The position numbers and the translations under genes are program-made. From positions 1 through 10,889 of the forward strand of contig JBCDCB010000056.1 of the NCBI GenBank assembly GCA_039182735.1: 10,889 bases of DNA. Direction: 5' to 3'. The DNA comes from JBCDCB01 sp039182735 (GTDB lineage: Bacteria > Planctomycetota > Phycisphaerae > Phycisphaerales > UBA1924). Position 1 is the stretch's first letter; every line of letters begins with the position of its first letter. Positions 1 through 7,173 of this stretch are shown in pieces. Below the pieces are notes generated by a model. That model ran no database searches, was not told the origin of the DNA, and saw only the letters and a list, made by a program, of their open reading frames with translations.

Positions 1-1021
1 TCGCGAACGTGCGCGCCGCGTTGCGCCACGCCGAGTCCACGCGGTCTGGCTGCGCCGCGGGCACGTCGAAGAGCCACGCGATGGCGGGGTGCGCGGGCTG
101 GGCGCTCATCGCGGCGTACCACCCGCTCGCGGGCAGCGCGCGCAGATCCGGGTCACTCGTGAACTCGGCGCTCGCGGCGCGGGCGAGCGGATGATCCGGC
201 TCGAAGCGGATCGACGCGTCGGCGCGCACGCCGAAGACGCTCGGCGTCAGCCCGATGGTCACGGTCCGGCACGCGCCGCGCAGGTCGTCGAAGCGAGCAC
301 GAACTTCGCTCGGCATCGCGCCGGTCAGCGCGCCCGCGTCTTCGACACCGTCGAAGCGGGTGACGAGACGGAACAGCGGCGTGGTCGTGATCGCGCCGCC
401 CAGCAGATCGGTCGGGAGCGCGTCGAGCACGGGCTTGACGCGATCGAGGCGCGCGACGGCGCAGAGCCCGGCGGTCTCGGCGAGTGCGCGCCCGGGCGAC
501 GCGAGTTCTTCGCTCCAGAAGTCGCGCGAGCCCGGGGAGATCCACTGGTTCAGCGCCTCGCGCGACTCCGCGATCGCGAACCAATCACCCTCGAAGGCGC
601 GCGCAAAGAAGGACTGCTCCATGTACGTCATGACCCAGTCGCGGCCCGCGGTCCGCTCGGCGCGGAGCGCGTCCATCAGCGCCATGCCCGGTGTGGAGCG
701 CACGACGAAGACCATCTCGGGCCACGCGCCGGGCTGCGGATCGCGCGGCGGCGCGAGGACCACCGCGAGGGGCGCGGCTGTGTCGATCGCGTCGCCCAAG
801 CCGATGACACCCAGCGCGCCCTTGACGCTGGACATCGCGGTGAGCTCGAGCGCCCCGGTGAGCTGCGAGGCTTGGCGATCGAGTCGATCGATCGAGGGCG
901 CCACCAGCACGGCGGGCGCCTCCGGGCTCACGAACGCGAGCGCGTCGAGCGCCGACGCGCGCGCGCCGGCGGGAATCGTGGCGATGGCGAACACACAAGC
1001 GGCGAGGATGGTCCGTCTCAT
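1..1021 (-). CDS. Secreted protein of unknown function (C-terminus outside window)
   Basis: I translated an uninterrupted minus-strand frame of 340 codons from an ATG at 1021 to the left edge; no stop is met, so the C-terminus is missing. The start is supported by GGAG (1031-1034 on the complement) 9 bases upstream. Residues 1-22 form a signal peptide: MRRT, a hydrophobic core, then a likely cut after ARA. The mature part has alternating hydrophobic strands and no cysteine pattern, metal motif or nucleotide-binding loop that I can see. A stretch near residues 134-155 (FFARAFEGDWFAIAES) has the 'reports on its own activity' look of DUF3352-like exported proteins, but that resemblance is weak. 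It is divergent from trpD with 86 bases between the starts. It is probably periplasmic or surface located; the function is unknown. The gene is convincing because it has an RBS, a signal peptide and sensible protein composition, while the opposite-strand frames are arginine- and alanine-rich nonsense. Confidence 0.8.
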   Translation of the reverse strand, partial: MRRTILAACVFAIATIPAGARASALDALAFVSPEAPAVLVAPSIDRLDRQASQLTGALELTAMSSVKGALGVIGLGDAIDTAAPLAVVLAPPRDPQPGAWPEMVFVVRSTPGMALMDALRAERTAGRDWVMTYMEQSFFARAFEGDWFAIAESREALNQWISPGSRDFWSEELASPGRALAETAGLCAVARLDRVKPVLDALPTDLLGGAITTTPLFRLVTRFDGVEDAGALTGAMPSEVRARFDDLRGACRTVTIGLTPSVFGVRADASIRFEPDHPLARAASAEFTSDPDLRALPASGWYAAMSAQPAHPAIAWLFDVPAAQPDRVDSAWRNAARTFA

Positions 1022-1107
1022 ACGAACAGGCTCCGCGATTGGCGTGGGTGCGGGTGAGAGTCTATGAACGTGCCGCGGCGCACGCGGTGCCCGGCTGGAG
1101 AACGTGT
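1022..1107. promoter_or_regulatory. Divergent promoter region between secreted protein and trpD
   Basis: This 86-base spacer separates two outward-facing start codons. On the plus strand TTGGCG (1039-1044), an 18-base gap and TATGAA (1063-1068) resemble a sigma-70 promoter; they would start RNA about 33 bases before the trpD ATG, leaving its GGAG (1097-1100) in the leader. On the minus strand TAGACT (1064 down to 1059) is a possible -10 box for the secreted protein, with no clear -35. The two -10 candidates overlap, so the two promoters would compete for polymerase. No attenuator or leader peptide with tryptophan codons is visible. The calls rest on short matches only. Confidence 0.35.
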
Positions 1108-2142
1108 ATGCAGGACATCCTCGCGAGGTTGCTGGCAGGCGAGACGCTTCCGGAATCGGAGGCGGCGCGGGCGTTCGAGTTCGTGCTGACCGGGCGGGCG
1201 AATGAGTCGCAGGTCGGCGCGATGCTGGCGCTGATCGCCGTGCGCGGGCCGGCGCTCGACGAGCTCGTGGGCGGGGCTCGCGTCATGCGCGCGCACGCCA
1301 CGCGCGTGCCCGTGCCCGACGCGATCCGTGATCGTGTGATCGACACCTGCGGCACGGGGGGCACCGCGAAGACATTCAACATCTCGACGGGCGCGGCGAT
1401 CGTCGCGGCGGGCGCACGCGGAACGGACAGCGAACGTGTGTACGTCGCGAAGCATGGCGGTCGGTCGCGGAGCGGGCGCGGGTCGGCCGAGATCCTGCAG
1501 GCGCTGGGGGTCAACGTCGATGCGCCCGCGCCGGTGCAGTCGCGCTGCCTGGAAGAGGCGGGCGTGTGTTTTTCGTTCGCGGTGAACCATCACCCGGCGA
1601 TGAAGTTCGCCGCCGGTCCCCGGAAAAGCCTGGGATTCCCGACGATTTTCAATCTGCTCGGCCCGCTGACGAACCCGGCGGGCGCGGCGCGTCAGCTCAT
1701 GGGCGTGTACGACGAGCGCGCGCTCGAACTCGTCGCGCAGACGCTCGCGCGCCTTGGATGCGCACGCGCCATGGTCGTGCGCGGCGAAGACGGCATGGAC
1801 GAGCTCTCGACGTGCGCGCCGACGCGCGTCGTACACGTCGAGGGCGCGAGCGTGCGCACGGAGACGTTCGATGCGCGATCGCTCGGCTTCGCGCGCGCAA
1901 CGCACGAGGAACTGGCGGCGCGTGATCTCGACGAAGCCGCACGGTTGCTGCGCTCGATCGTGACGAACGCGCACGCGGGCCCGGAGCGCGACATCGTGGT
2001 GCTGAACGCGGGCGCGGCGCTCGTGGTGGGCGGCGCGGCGGAGACAGTCGAAGCCGGCGTCGAACTCGCGACGCGTTCAATCGAAGGGGGCGGGGCCGCG
2101 GAGGCGCTCGACACGCTCGCACGGGTCTCGAATACCCCTTGA
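1108..2142 (+). CDS. trpD: Anthranilate phosphoribosyltransferase (TrpD)
   Basis: The enzyme transfers phosphoribose from PRPP to anthranilate, the second committed step of tryptophan synthesis, in the cytoplasm. The 344 residues match the usual length. An N-terminal helical domain (about 1-65) is followed by the PRPP-binding glycine loop CGTGGTAKTFNIST (81-94), the KHGGRS segment (115-120), HHPAMK (161-166) in the anthranilate site, TIFNLLGPLTNP (179-190) and DGMDELS (228-234). The start at 1108 is chosen because GGAG lies 7 bases upstream; a longer frame from TTG at 1039 would add 23 residues unlike the family. Oddities: the usual GTGGD is GTGGT, KHGNR is KHGGR, and about eight extra residues (GTDSERVY) precede the KHG motif. 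The gene stands alone, with no other trp gene in the window, so tryptophan genes are scattered in this genome. Related nucleoside phosphorylases share the fold, but the motif set favours TrpD. Confidence 0.95.
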   Translation: MQDILARLLAGETLPESEAARAFEFVLTGRANESQVGAMLALIAVRGPALDELVGGARVMRAHATRVPVPDAIRDRVIDTCGTGGTAKTFNISTGAAIVAAGARGTDSERVYVAKHGGRSRSGRGSAEILQALGVNVDAPAPVQSRCLEEAGVCFSFAVNHHPAMKFAAGPRKSLGFPTIFNLLGPLTNPAGAARQLMGVYDERALELVAQTLARLGCARAMVVRGEDGMDELSTCAPTRVVHVEGASVRTETFDARSLGFARATHEELAARDLDEAARLLRSIVTNAHAGPERDIVVLNAGAALVVGGAAETVEAGVELATRSIEGGGAAEALDTLARVSNTP

Positions 2143-2150
2143 AACACAAC

Positions 2151-2188
2151 AAAAAACGGGGCGCCCGCGAGTGGTGCGAGCGCCCCGT
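2151..2188 (-). terminator. Intrinsic terminator of the metalloprotease gene
   Basis: ACGGGGCGC (2156-2164) and GCGCCCCGT (2180-2188) form a perfect 9-pair GC-rich stem with a 15-base loop. Read on the minus strand the stem runs straight into six T residues (complement of 2151-2156). It lies 31 bases after the protease stop codon. On the plus strand no T-tract follows, so it should not act as a standard terminator for trpD, whose stop is only 8 bases before the A-tract. Confidence 0.85.
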
Positions 2189-2219
2189 GTGGTGGTGACG
2201 GATCCGTTGGAGCCGATGC

Positions 2220-5168
2220 TTAGCGGCGGTTGCGCATCTCGTCGGCTTCGCGGCCCAGCATGAGGACGGTGGTCCCACCGCCGCCGATCTCGTCGGTGTT
2301 GTAGATCACGGTGGCGTCGAGCGCCTGCTCGATGCGGATCTTGGCCTCGCTGAGGTGCGCGAGGGAGTAGGGGTCGATGCGGTTGCTGCCCGAGCCATCG
2401 ACGAAGGGCTTGATCTCGCCGAGCATTTCACGCAGGTGGTGCGTGGCGAGGTTGGCCATGGGCTTGGCGTAGGCGCCCGAGAACTGGTCGGGGCGGGTGA
2501 GGTCGATGAGGCGCTCGAGGTACTCGCGCTGAAGGTTGCGGCGGAGGGAGCTGATCATGGGCTCGCGCGCGGTGTAGCGCTCGGTCGGGCGCGACTCGAG
2601 CTCGCGGAAGATGTTCTCCTCGACGGTGACGAGGAGTTCGGCGAGGGTGAGCGCGTCCTCGTCGCTCGGGACGATGAACTCGTTGTCGAAGACGCGCTGG
2701 AGCGTCGTCGGGTTCATGAGCATGGTCATGACCGAAGCCTGGATGCCCAGGATGCGGTCGTGCACGGGCCAGTTGGGGTCGGCGAAGAGCTGGCTGGTCG
2801 GGACCGATGCGTCCCAGCGCTTGTCAACCGTGAGGTACTTCATCAGCTCGTTGGTGAGGCCGAAGGCTTCGTCTTCGAAGGCGTTGTCGATGACGAAGGC
2901 GAGCGCGTCGCGCTGGACCTCTGCATCGACGGGCGTGATGGGCTGGCGGTCGCCCGGGTCGCCCTTCTTGTCGCGCACGATGAAGGAGCCGCCGATCCAG
3001 TTGGACATGATGCTGATGGCGTTGAAGTGCTGCCCGAGGGTGATGTTGTAGCCGCGGCGAGCCTTGGCCCAGGAGTCGCCGTCCTTCACGAAGCTGTCGA
3101 GCAGGCGCTCGCGGTGGTACGTGGCGAGCTCCATGAGCTGCTCGGCGTACTCGATGGGGTTGGCGGAGAAGTCGTAGCGACGGGCGAGGGGGTCGGGGCC
3201 CCAGGTGTCTTCGTCGGTGAGGTAGGCGAGCTCGGGCTCGCTGACGCGTTCGAGGACCTTCTTGGGGTCGTCGAAGGTGTAGCCGTACTCGATGGCCCAC
3301 TTGTCGTAGGGGCCGATGTCGATCATGGCGTAGTCGCCCTGGATGCGGTCTTCGTCGAGGTTGATGTTGACGGGGTTGTAGTCCATGACGGAGCCGGTGA
3401 AGGGCTTGATGCCGCGGAGCTTGTCGGAGTTGATCTCGTCGAGCGTGTAGATGGCTGAGGCCTTGAAGTTGTGGCGGAGCCCGATGGTGTGCCCGACTTC
3501 GTGCGCGACGAGGTCGGCGAGGAGAGGCCCGACGAACCAGTCGGGGATGCCGTCGAGGGTGTCGCCCTTCTCTTCCTTGGGTTCGCCCTCGCCGTCGCCC
3601 TCTTCATCGCCTTCGTGCTCGTCCTGGAACATGCCGAGGACCTCGAAGTGCATGAGGGCGTTGGCCATCTGGAAGGAGCGCATCTTGCCCATGTTGCAGA
3701 CGGTGAAGTTCTGCGAAGGGAGCCCGAGCCCGTCGAACTCTTCGTCTCCCAGGACGGAGTGATCGACGTTGGCGGCGGGGTGCCCGGCGAAGCGGTCGAT
3801 GCCGCGACGGGCCTGTCGCTGCATGACGATCTGCTCACGCTCGGCGGGGGGCGCGAGGCGGACGCGCGGGTCCCAGCGGGGGTTGCGGTCGAGCCACGCG
3901 AGGTCCTGCGGGCTCATGCCCTCGAGCGCGAGGTCCGGGAGCAGCTCGTTGGCCTGCGTCCAGAAGGCGCGGATCCAGCCGTCGGTGAGGACGATGTCGG
4001 CGTCGAGGATCTGACCGGTGAGCGGGTGGACACGCGACGGGCCGATGGCCGTCGAGATGTCGTTGCTCAGCCACATGAGGAAGTTGTAGCGGACGTCCTC
4101 AGGGTCCTTGTCCATGTGGGCGCCGGTGCGCTTGTCCTGGTAGCGGACCTCGATGGCGTCGCGGATGCCGATGTTCTCGAAGGCCTTGTTCCAGTACTCG
4201 ACGCCGGCGCGGACCCACTGGCGGTAGCGGATGGGGACGGTGTGCTCGACGTAGAAGACGATGGGCTCCTTGGGGGGGCTCATCTTGAGAGAGGGGTCGG
4301 CCTTCTCGAGGTGCCAGCGGTTGATGTAGCGGGTCCACTTGTCCACGGCGCCGAGCTTGCCGAGATCGCGGTAGACGGTGGTGAAGTACCCGACGCGGAG
4401 GTCGGACTCGCGGGGCTTGTAGCCGGTGTTATCCGGGATGGTGCTGATGGAGTAGTGGACGGTCTGGAGCTGCCCGGAGCGGTTGGGGACGTCGAAGGCG
4501 AGTTCGACGTTGCCGGGGAAGGCCTTGGCCTTGTGGATCTCGGCGAGGTCGGCCTGGAAGCCGTTGCCCTGCCAGCCGAGGAAGGTGCCCCCGCCTCGGA
4601 CGAGGAGGCGGTCGAGATCGACAACCGGTCCGCCCGAGGGGCCCATCGTGACGATGGGGACGTCGGCGACGACGCGGTCGGTGAAGTGACGCCCGACGGA
4701 GGCCTTGGACTCGGGGTCGCCCGTGGAGCGGGTGAGCGTCTCCGGGCGGATGATCATGAGCTTCTTATTGAACTGCTTGAGGTAGAAGTAGTCGGTGGAG
4801 GAGGCGTGCCCGGCCCAGAGCGAACCGGAGGCTATGGTGGCGCGCACGAAGTAGCGCTGGCCCATGGCCTTGGGCGGGATCTCGCCGAGCATCTGCCCGT
4901 CTTTGTTGCGGATCCAGATGTTCCACATGGACGAGGAGCCGTCGGCGGTGGAGACGACCTTGGTGTAGTCGTCGGAGACATCGCTGAACTTTGGGAACTC
5001 GTCGTCGGACTTGCCGTTGCCGCCGCCCATCGCCGCGATCATCGCGGGGGACATGCTGATCTGTTCTGGCGTTTGTTCTGTGGATTGCGCGAACGCGGCG
5101 GAGGTCATAGCGCCAAGGATCGCGCCGAGACCCACCAGCGCTCGTCGCGTGGATTGGTCCTGCATCAT
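2220..5168 (-). CDS. Large secreted zinc metalloprotease (metzincin, DUF5117-type)
   Basis: A 982-residue exported protein. Residues 1-27 form a signal peptide (charged STRR, hydrophobic core, cut after AFA). About 60-280 match the style of the DUF5117 region found before bacterial 'Met-zincin' catalytic domains, and about 300-620 the catalytic part. The zinc motif HEVGHTIGLRH has ligands H556, H560 and H566 with catalytic E557, and SVMDY with M595 gives the metzincin Met-turn. Other family-like blocks are VRAGVEYWNKAFENIGI (about 319-335) and AIGPSRVHPLTGQILDADI (374-392). An acidic stretch at 516-536, almost all D, E, G and K, sits just before the active site and may bind calcium or be a flexible surface loop. 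ATG codons at 5168 and 5165 both fit; GGAG is 3 or 6 bases upstream, so 5165 has the better spacing. The protein probably degrades external or periplasmic proteins; its substrate cannot be read. It is transcribed alone, with its own terminator downstream. Confidence 0.93.
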   Translation of the reverse strand: MMQDQSTRRALVGLGAILGAMTSAAFAQSTEQTPEQISMSPAMIAAMGGGNGKSDDEFPKFSDVSDDYTKVVSTADGSSSMWNIWIRNKDGQMLGEIPPKAMGQRYFVRATIASGSLWAGHASSTDYFYLKQFNKKLMIIRPETLTRSTGDPESKASVGRHFTDRVVADVPIVTMGPSGGPVVDLDRLLVRGGGTFLGWQGNGFQADLAEIHKAKAFPGNVELAFDVPNRSGQLQTVHYSISTIPDNTGYKPRESDLRVGYFTTVYRDLGKLGAVDKWTRYINRWHLEKADPSLKMSPPKEPIVFYVEHTVPIRYRQWVRAGVEYWNKAFENIGIRDAIEVRYQDKRTGAHMDKDPEDVRYNFLMWLSNDISTAIGPSRVHPLTGQILDADIVLTDGWIRAFWTQANELLPDLALEGMSPQDLAWLDRNPRWDPRVRLAPPAEREQIVMQRQARRGIDRFAGHPAANVDHSVLGDEEFDGLGLPSQNFTVCNMGKMRSFQMANALMHFEVLGMFQDEHEGDEEGDGEGEPKEEKGDTLDGIPDWFVGPLLADLVAHEVGHTIGLRHNFKASAIYTLDEINSDKLRGIKPFTGSVMDYNPVNINLDEDRIQGDYAMIDIGPYDKWAIEYGYTFDDPKKVLERVSEPELAYLTDEDTWGPDPLARRYDFSANPIEYAEQLMELATYHRERLLDSFVKDGDSWAKARRGYNITLGQHFNAISIMSNWIGGSFIVRDKKGDPGDRQPITPVDAEVQRDALAFVIDNAFEDEAFGLTNELMKYLTVDKRWDASVPTSQLFADPNWPVHDRILGIQASVMTMLMNPTTLQRVFDNEFIVPSDEDALTLAELLVTVEENIFRELESRPTERYTAREPMISSLRRNLQREYLERLIDLTRPDQFSGAYAKPMANLATHHLREMLGEIKPFVDGSGSNRIDPYSLAHLSEAKIRIEQALDATVIYNTDEIGGGGTTVLMLGREADEMRNRR

Positions 5169-5357
5169 CTACTCCAGCTCGTTGTCATCTCGTCACCCGT
5201 CCGCACGCGACACCGCACGCGGATACCCACGGTGCAGGGTACGGCACGCGCGAGGGGCTGTTCTTCCCCCACAGGGGTGGAACAAACAGCAGCGAGCGCG
5301 AGCGCACCGGCACATGGACGGGTTACCGCTCACCGCCCGCGCGGTTGCGTGACCCTG
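5169..5357. other. Intergenic region upstream of the metalloprotease gene
   Basis: This spacer of 189 bases separates the stop of the UbiA-type gene from the start of the protease gene on the same strand. It carries the protease Shine-Dalgarno GGAG (complement of 5172-5175) and an imperfect palindrome at 5257-5290. A weak TANNNT-type box, TACCCT, lies on the minus strand at 5241-5236, but I find no -35 partner. There is no T-tract after any hairpin on the minus strand, so no intrinsic terminator for the UbiA-type gene is visible. No small gene stands out. Confidence 0.4.
5257..5290. repeat. Imperfect palindrome upstream of the protease gene
   Basis: GCTGTT (5257-5262) and AACAGC (5285-5290) are exact inverted arms. 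Inside them CCCC (5267-5270) and GGGG (5274-5277) pair around the loop ACA. An alternative pairing uses TGTTC (5259-5263) with GAACA (5280-5284). It lies about 90 bases upstream of the protease start. It could be a regulator-binding site or an RNA hairpin at the end of the UbiA-type transcript; no T-run follows on the minus strand, which argues against a simple terminator. Confidence 0.35.
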
Positions 5358-6353
5358 TCAGATTACAAACGCAAAGAGCGCCATGACCCCCACCGTCAGC
5401 CCGACGAACGCGATGCCGGCGAGCTGGAAGGGCCAGTCGTGGACGGCGAGTTCGGTGGGGTCGTCGTACAGCCCGCGCTCGAGCACCACGATGCAGCGGA
5501 GCAGGCCGTAGGTCGCGGGGATGACGGTCAGCCACATGAGGTTGAAGCCCAGCACGTAGCCGGTGGCTTCTGACTGCACGTAGAGCGCATACGTCAGCAG
5601 CGTGGCGCCGGCGGTCACGACGACCGTCATCTGCAGCATCACGTCGGTGTACTTGGCCTGGACGCGCCGGTGCGCGACGGCGCGGCTGGCATCGCTCGCG
5701 CCCGGTGCGCCGGCGAGCGTCTTGCGCTCGCCAAGACGCTTCCCGAAGGCCAGGAACATCGACAGGAAGAAAACCACGTTGAGCAGCCACGACGATGGCT
5801 CGACCGCCGCCGCCGCGCACCCCCCCATCACCCGAAGCACGAAGCCCATCGAGAGGGAGATGACGTCGGCGATGGTGTAATGCTTCAGGAACGCGGAGTA
5901 GACCATCACGTTTGCGATGTAGATGCCGAGCGCCAGCCCGAGCCAGGGTCGCGTGCCCGCGGGCGCGAGGAAGACGCACCCCCCGGCGATGGCGAAGAGC
6001 GCGGCGGCGTAGACCCGCGCGAGCCCCGGCGAGACGTGCCCCGCCGCGATCGGACGCTTTCGCTTGCGCGGATGGCTGCGGTCGGCAACGCGGTCGGCGA
6101 GATCGTTGATGACATAGCACCCGGACGAAGCGGCGGCGAAGGCGATCGCCGCGACAAGCGCCGGCAGCAGCACGTCCACCCATGCGCCGGCGGCGAGCTG
6201 CTCGGGCGTGAACGACCGCAGCGCATAGAAGGGGCCGATCAGCACGAAGGCGGACTTGGACCACTGCGCCGGGCGCGCGAGCTTCAGCAGCGAACGCCAC
6301 AGCGGACGCGCGGGGATCGGCTCGTCGAAATGGGCGGCGTGATCGCTCGACAT
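5358..6353 (-). CDS. UbiA-family polyprenyl-phosphate phosphoribosyltransferase-like protein
   Basis: A 331-residue integral membrane enzyme with about eight or nine hydrophobic segments. The first aspartate-rich motif NDLADRVADRSHPRKRKRP (83-101) continues into IAAG; this NDxxDxxxDxxHPxKxxRPIAxG form is typical of decaprenyl-phosphate phosphoribosyltransferase, Rv3806c of Mycobacterium tuberculosis being the known example. The second motif, YSAFLKHYTIADV (152-164), and the AFGKR (202-206) and DPTELAVHDWPFQL (298-311) blocks also follow that subfamily rather than menaquinone or heme UbiA enzymes. The family reaction moves 5-phosphoribose from PRPP to a polyprenyl phosphate, giving the precursor of lipid-linked ribose or arabinose. 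The ATG at 6353 is chosen because the frame further upstream runs antisense through the methyltransferase; no Shine-Dalgarno is seen, and a -10-like box 13 bases upstream suggests an almost leaderless message. No DprE1/DprE2-type epimerase is in the window. The exact substrate is inferred. Confidence 0.85.
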   Translation of the reverse strand: MSSDHAAHFDEPIPARPLWRSLLKLARPAQWSKSAFVLIGPFYALRSFTPEQLAAGAWVDVLLPALVAAIAFAAASSGCYVINDLADRVADRSHPRKRKRPIAAGHVSPGLARVYAAALFAIAGGCVFLAPAGTRPWLGLALGIYIANVMVYSAFLKHYTIADVISLSMGFVLRVMGGCAAAAVEPSSWLLNVVFFLSMFLAFGKRLGERKTLAGAPGASDASRAVAHRRVQAKYTDVMLQMTVVVTAGATLLTYALYVQSEATGYVLGFNLMWLTVIPATYGLLRCIVVLERGLYDDPTELAVHDWPFQLAGIAFVGLTVGVMALFAFVI

Positions 6354-6423
6354 GGCCCGTGCGCCGATGGTACGGGCGGGACTTCCCGCCTGTTCGCGCA
6401 CCCGCGCCGGTACCATCCCGTTG
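6354..6423. promoter_or_regulatory. Divergent, possibly leaderless promoters within an inverted repeat
   Basis: This 70-base spacer separates two divergent starts. GATGGTAC (6366-6373) and GTACCATC (6410-6417) are perfect inverted arms. Between them GGCGGGA (6375-6381) and TCCCGCC (6384-6390) form a second, very tight inverted repeat. Each outer arm places TACCAT, a TANNNT-type -10 box, facing its own gene: 7 bases before the methyltransferase ATG and 13 bases before the UbiA-type ATG. Neither gene has a Shine-Dalgarno sequence, which fits leaderless or near-leaderless messages. No convincing -35 boxes are seen. Confidence 0.45.
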
Positions 6424-7173
6424 ATGTCTGTCGGCACGCCGGACGCACAACGTGAAGCGGAGACGTCCGAACGGGGCACGATCGGGGGGGCGCTGTCGCT
6501 GGACGCCGCCGCCCTCGGGCGCGTGGGCGTGGAGGCGTATCCGGGGGCCGGGTTCGTGGCGTCGAGGATCGCCGCCCTGCGCCCGCGGATCTGCCCGTTT
6601 GACGCGGTGATCGTGCGCACGCGGGCGCTGGCGAACGAGCTGGGACGCCCGCTGCGCGTGCTCGACGTGGGGTGCGGGATCGGGTCGCTCTTGGCGCTGC
6701 TGCACGCCGACGGGCTGGTCGAGCGCGGCGTGGGGTTCGACGTCTCGCCCGACGCCATCGCGGAGGCGAACACGATGACGGCGCGCACCAAGGCGCCGCT
6801 GGCGTTCCACGCGCTCGGCGCCGAGGGGGAGTGGCCGGCGGCAGAGGAGACCTTCGACCTCGTGACGATGGTGGACGTGATGCACCACCTGCCGACGGCG
6901 ATCCGCGAAGAGTCGGTCGTGCGCGCGTGCGATCGTGCCGGCGTGGCGTTTCTCTACAAGGACATGGCGCGCACGCCGCTGTGGATGCGTGCGATGAACC
7001 GCCTGCACGACCTGGTCATGGCGCGTGAATGGATCGACGAAGAGGCGATCGAGCAGGTCGAATGGTGGGCGCACGAGCGGGGCATGCGCGTCGCGCACGC
7101 CGAGGACATCCATCGCCTGTGGTACGCGCACGAACTTCGTGTTTTCAAGCGCACGGAGTTGGTCGATGCGTGA
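6424..7173 (+). CDS. Class I SAM-dependent methyltransferase
   Basis: A 249-residue soluble protein. The SAM-binding glycine loop VLDVGCGIGSLL (79-90) is followed by the acidic residue of motif II in GFDVSPDAI (D106) and by FDLVTMVDVMHHLP (144-157), the post-II region of the UbiE/Methyltransf_11-12 style. The C-terminal third (KDMARTPLWMRAMNRLHDLV, about 179-198) probably builds the acceptor pocket; its substrate cannot be read. ATG 6424 is preferred because it lies 7 bases after a TACCAT box and follows the divergent spacer; a longer frame begins at 6352 inside the opposite gene, and TTG at 6421 is a close alternative. No Shine-Dalgarno is visible. The stop overlaps the start of the next gene by 8 bases, so the two are translationally coupled and may act in one pathway, for example methylating a sugar or lipid-linked intermediate. 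That link is inference. Confidence 0.85.
   Translation: MSVGTPDAQREAETSERGTIGGALSLDAAALGRVGVEAYPGAGFVASRIAALRPRICPFDAVIVRTRALANELGRPLRVLDVGCGIGSLLALLHADGLVERGVGFDVSPDAIAEANTMTARTKAPLAFHALGAEGEWPAAEETFDLVTMVDVMHHLPTAIREESVVRACDRAGVAFLYKDMARTPLWMRAMNRLHDLVMAREWIDEEAIEQVEWWAHERGMRVAHAEDIHRLWYAHELRVFKRTELVDA

Noticed and set aside
89..1057. A 322-codon plus-strand frame at the left edge
   Set aside because: The opposite strand holds a coherent protein with signal peptide and RBS, while this frame is arginine-rich and lacks any motif.
5169..5357. A small coding gene in the gap before the protease
   Set aside because: Short frames here lack a ribosome binding site and sensible composition, and longer ones are extensions of antisense frames.
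3471..5573. A 700-codon open frame on the plus strand opposite the metalloprotease
   Set aside because: It is antisense to a protein with clear catalytic motifs, and its translation is a valine-, glycine- and glutamate-rich low-complexity chain without domains. High third-position GC keeps such frames open by chance.
6354..6791. Longer N-terminus for the UbiA-type protein starting at 6791
   Set aside because: The extra residues are serine- and arginine-rich nonsense antisense to the methyltransferase; the family-like sequence begins after the ATG at 6353.
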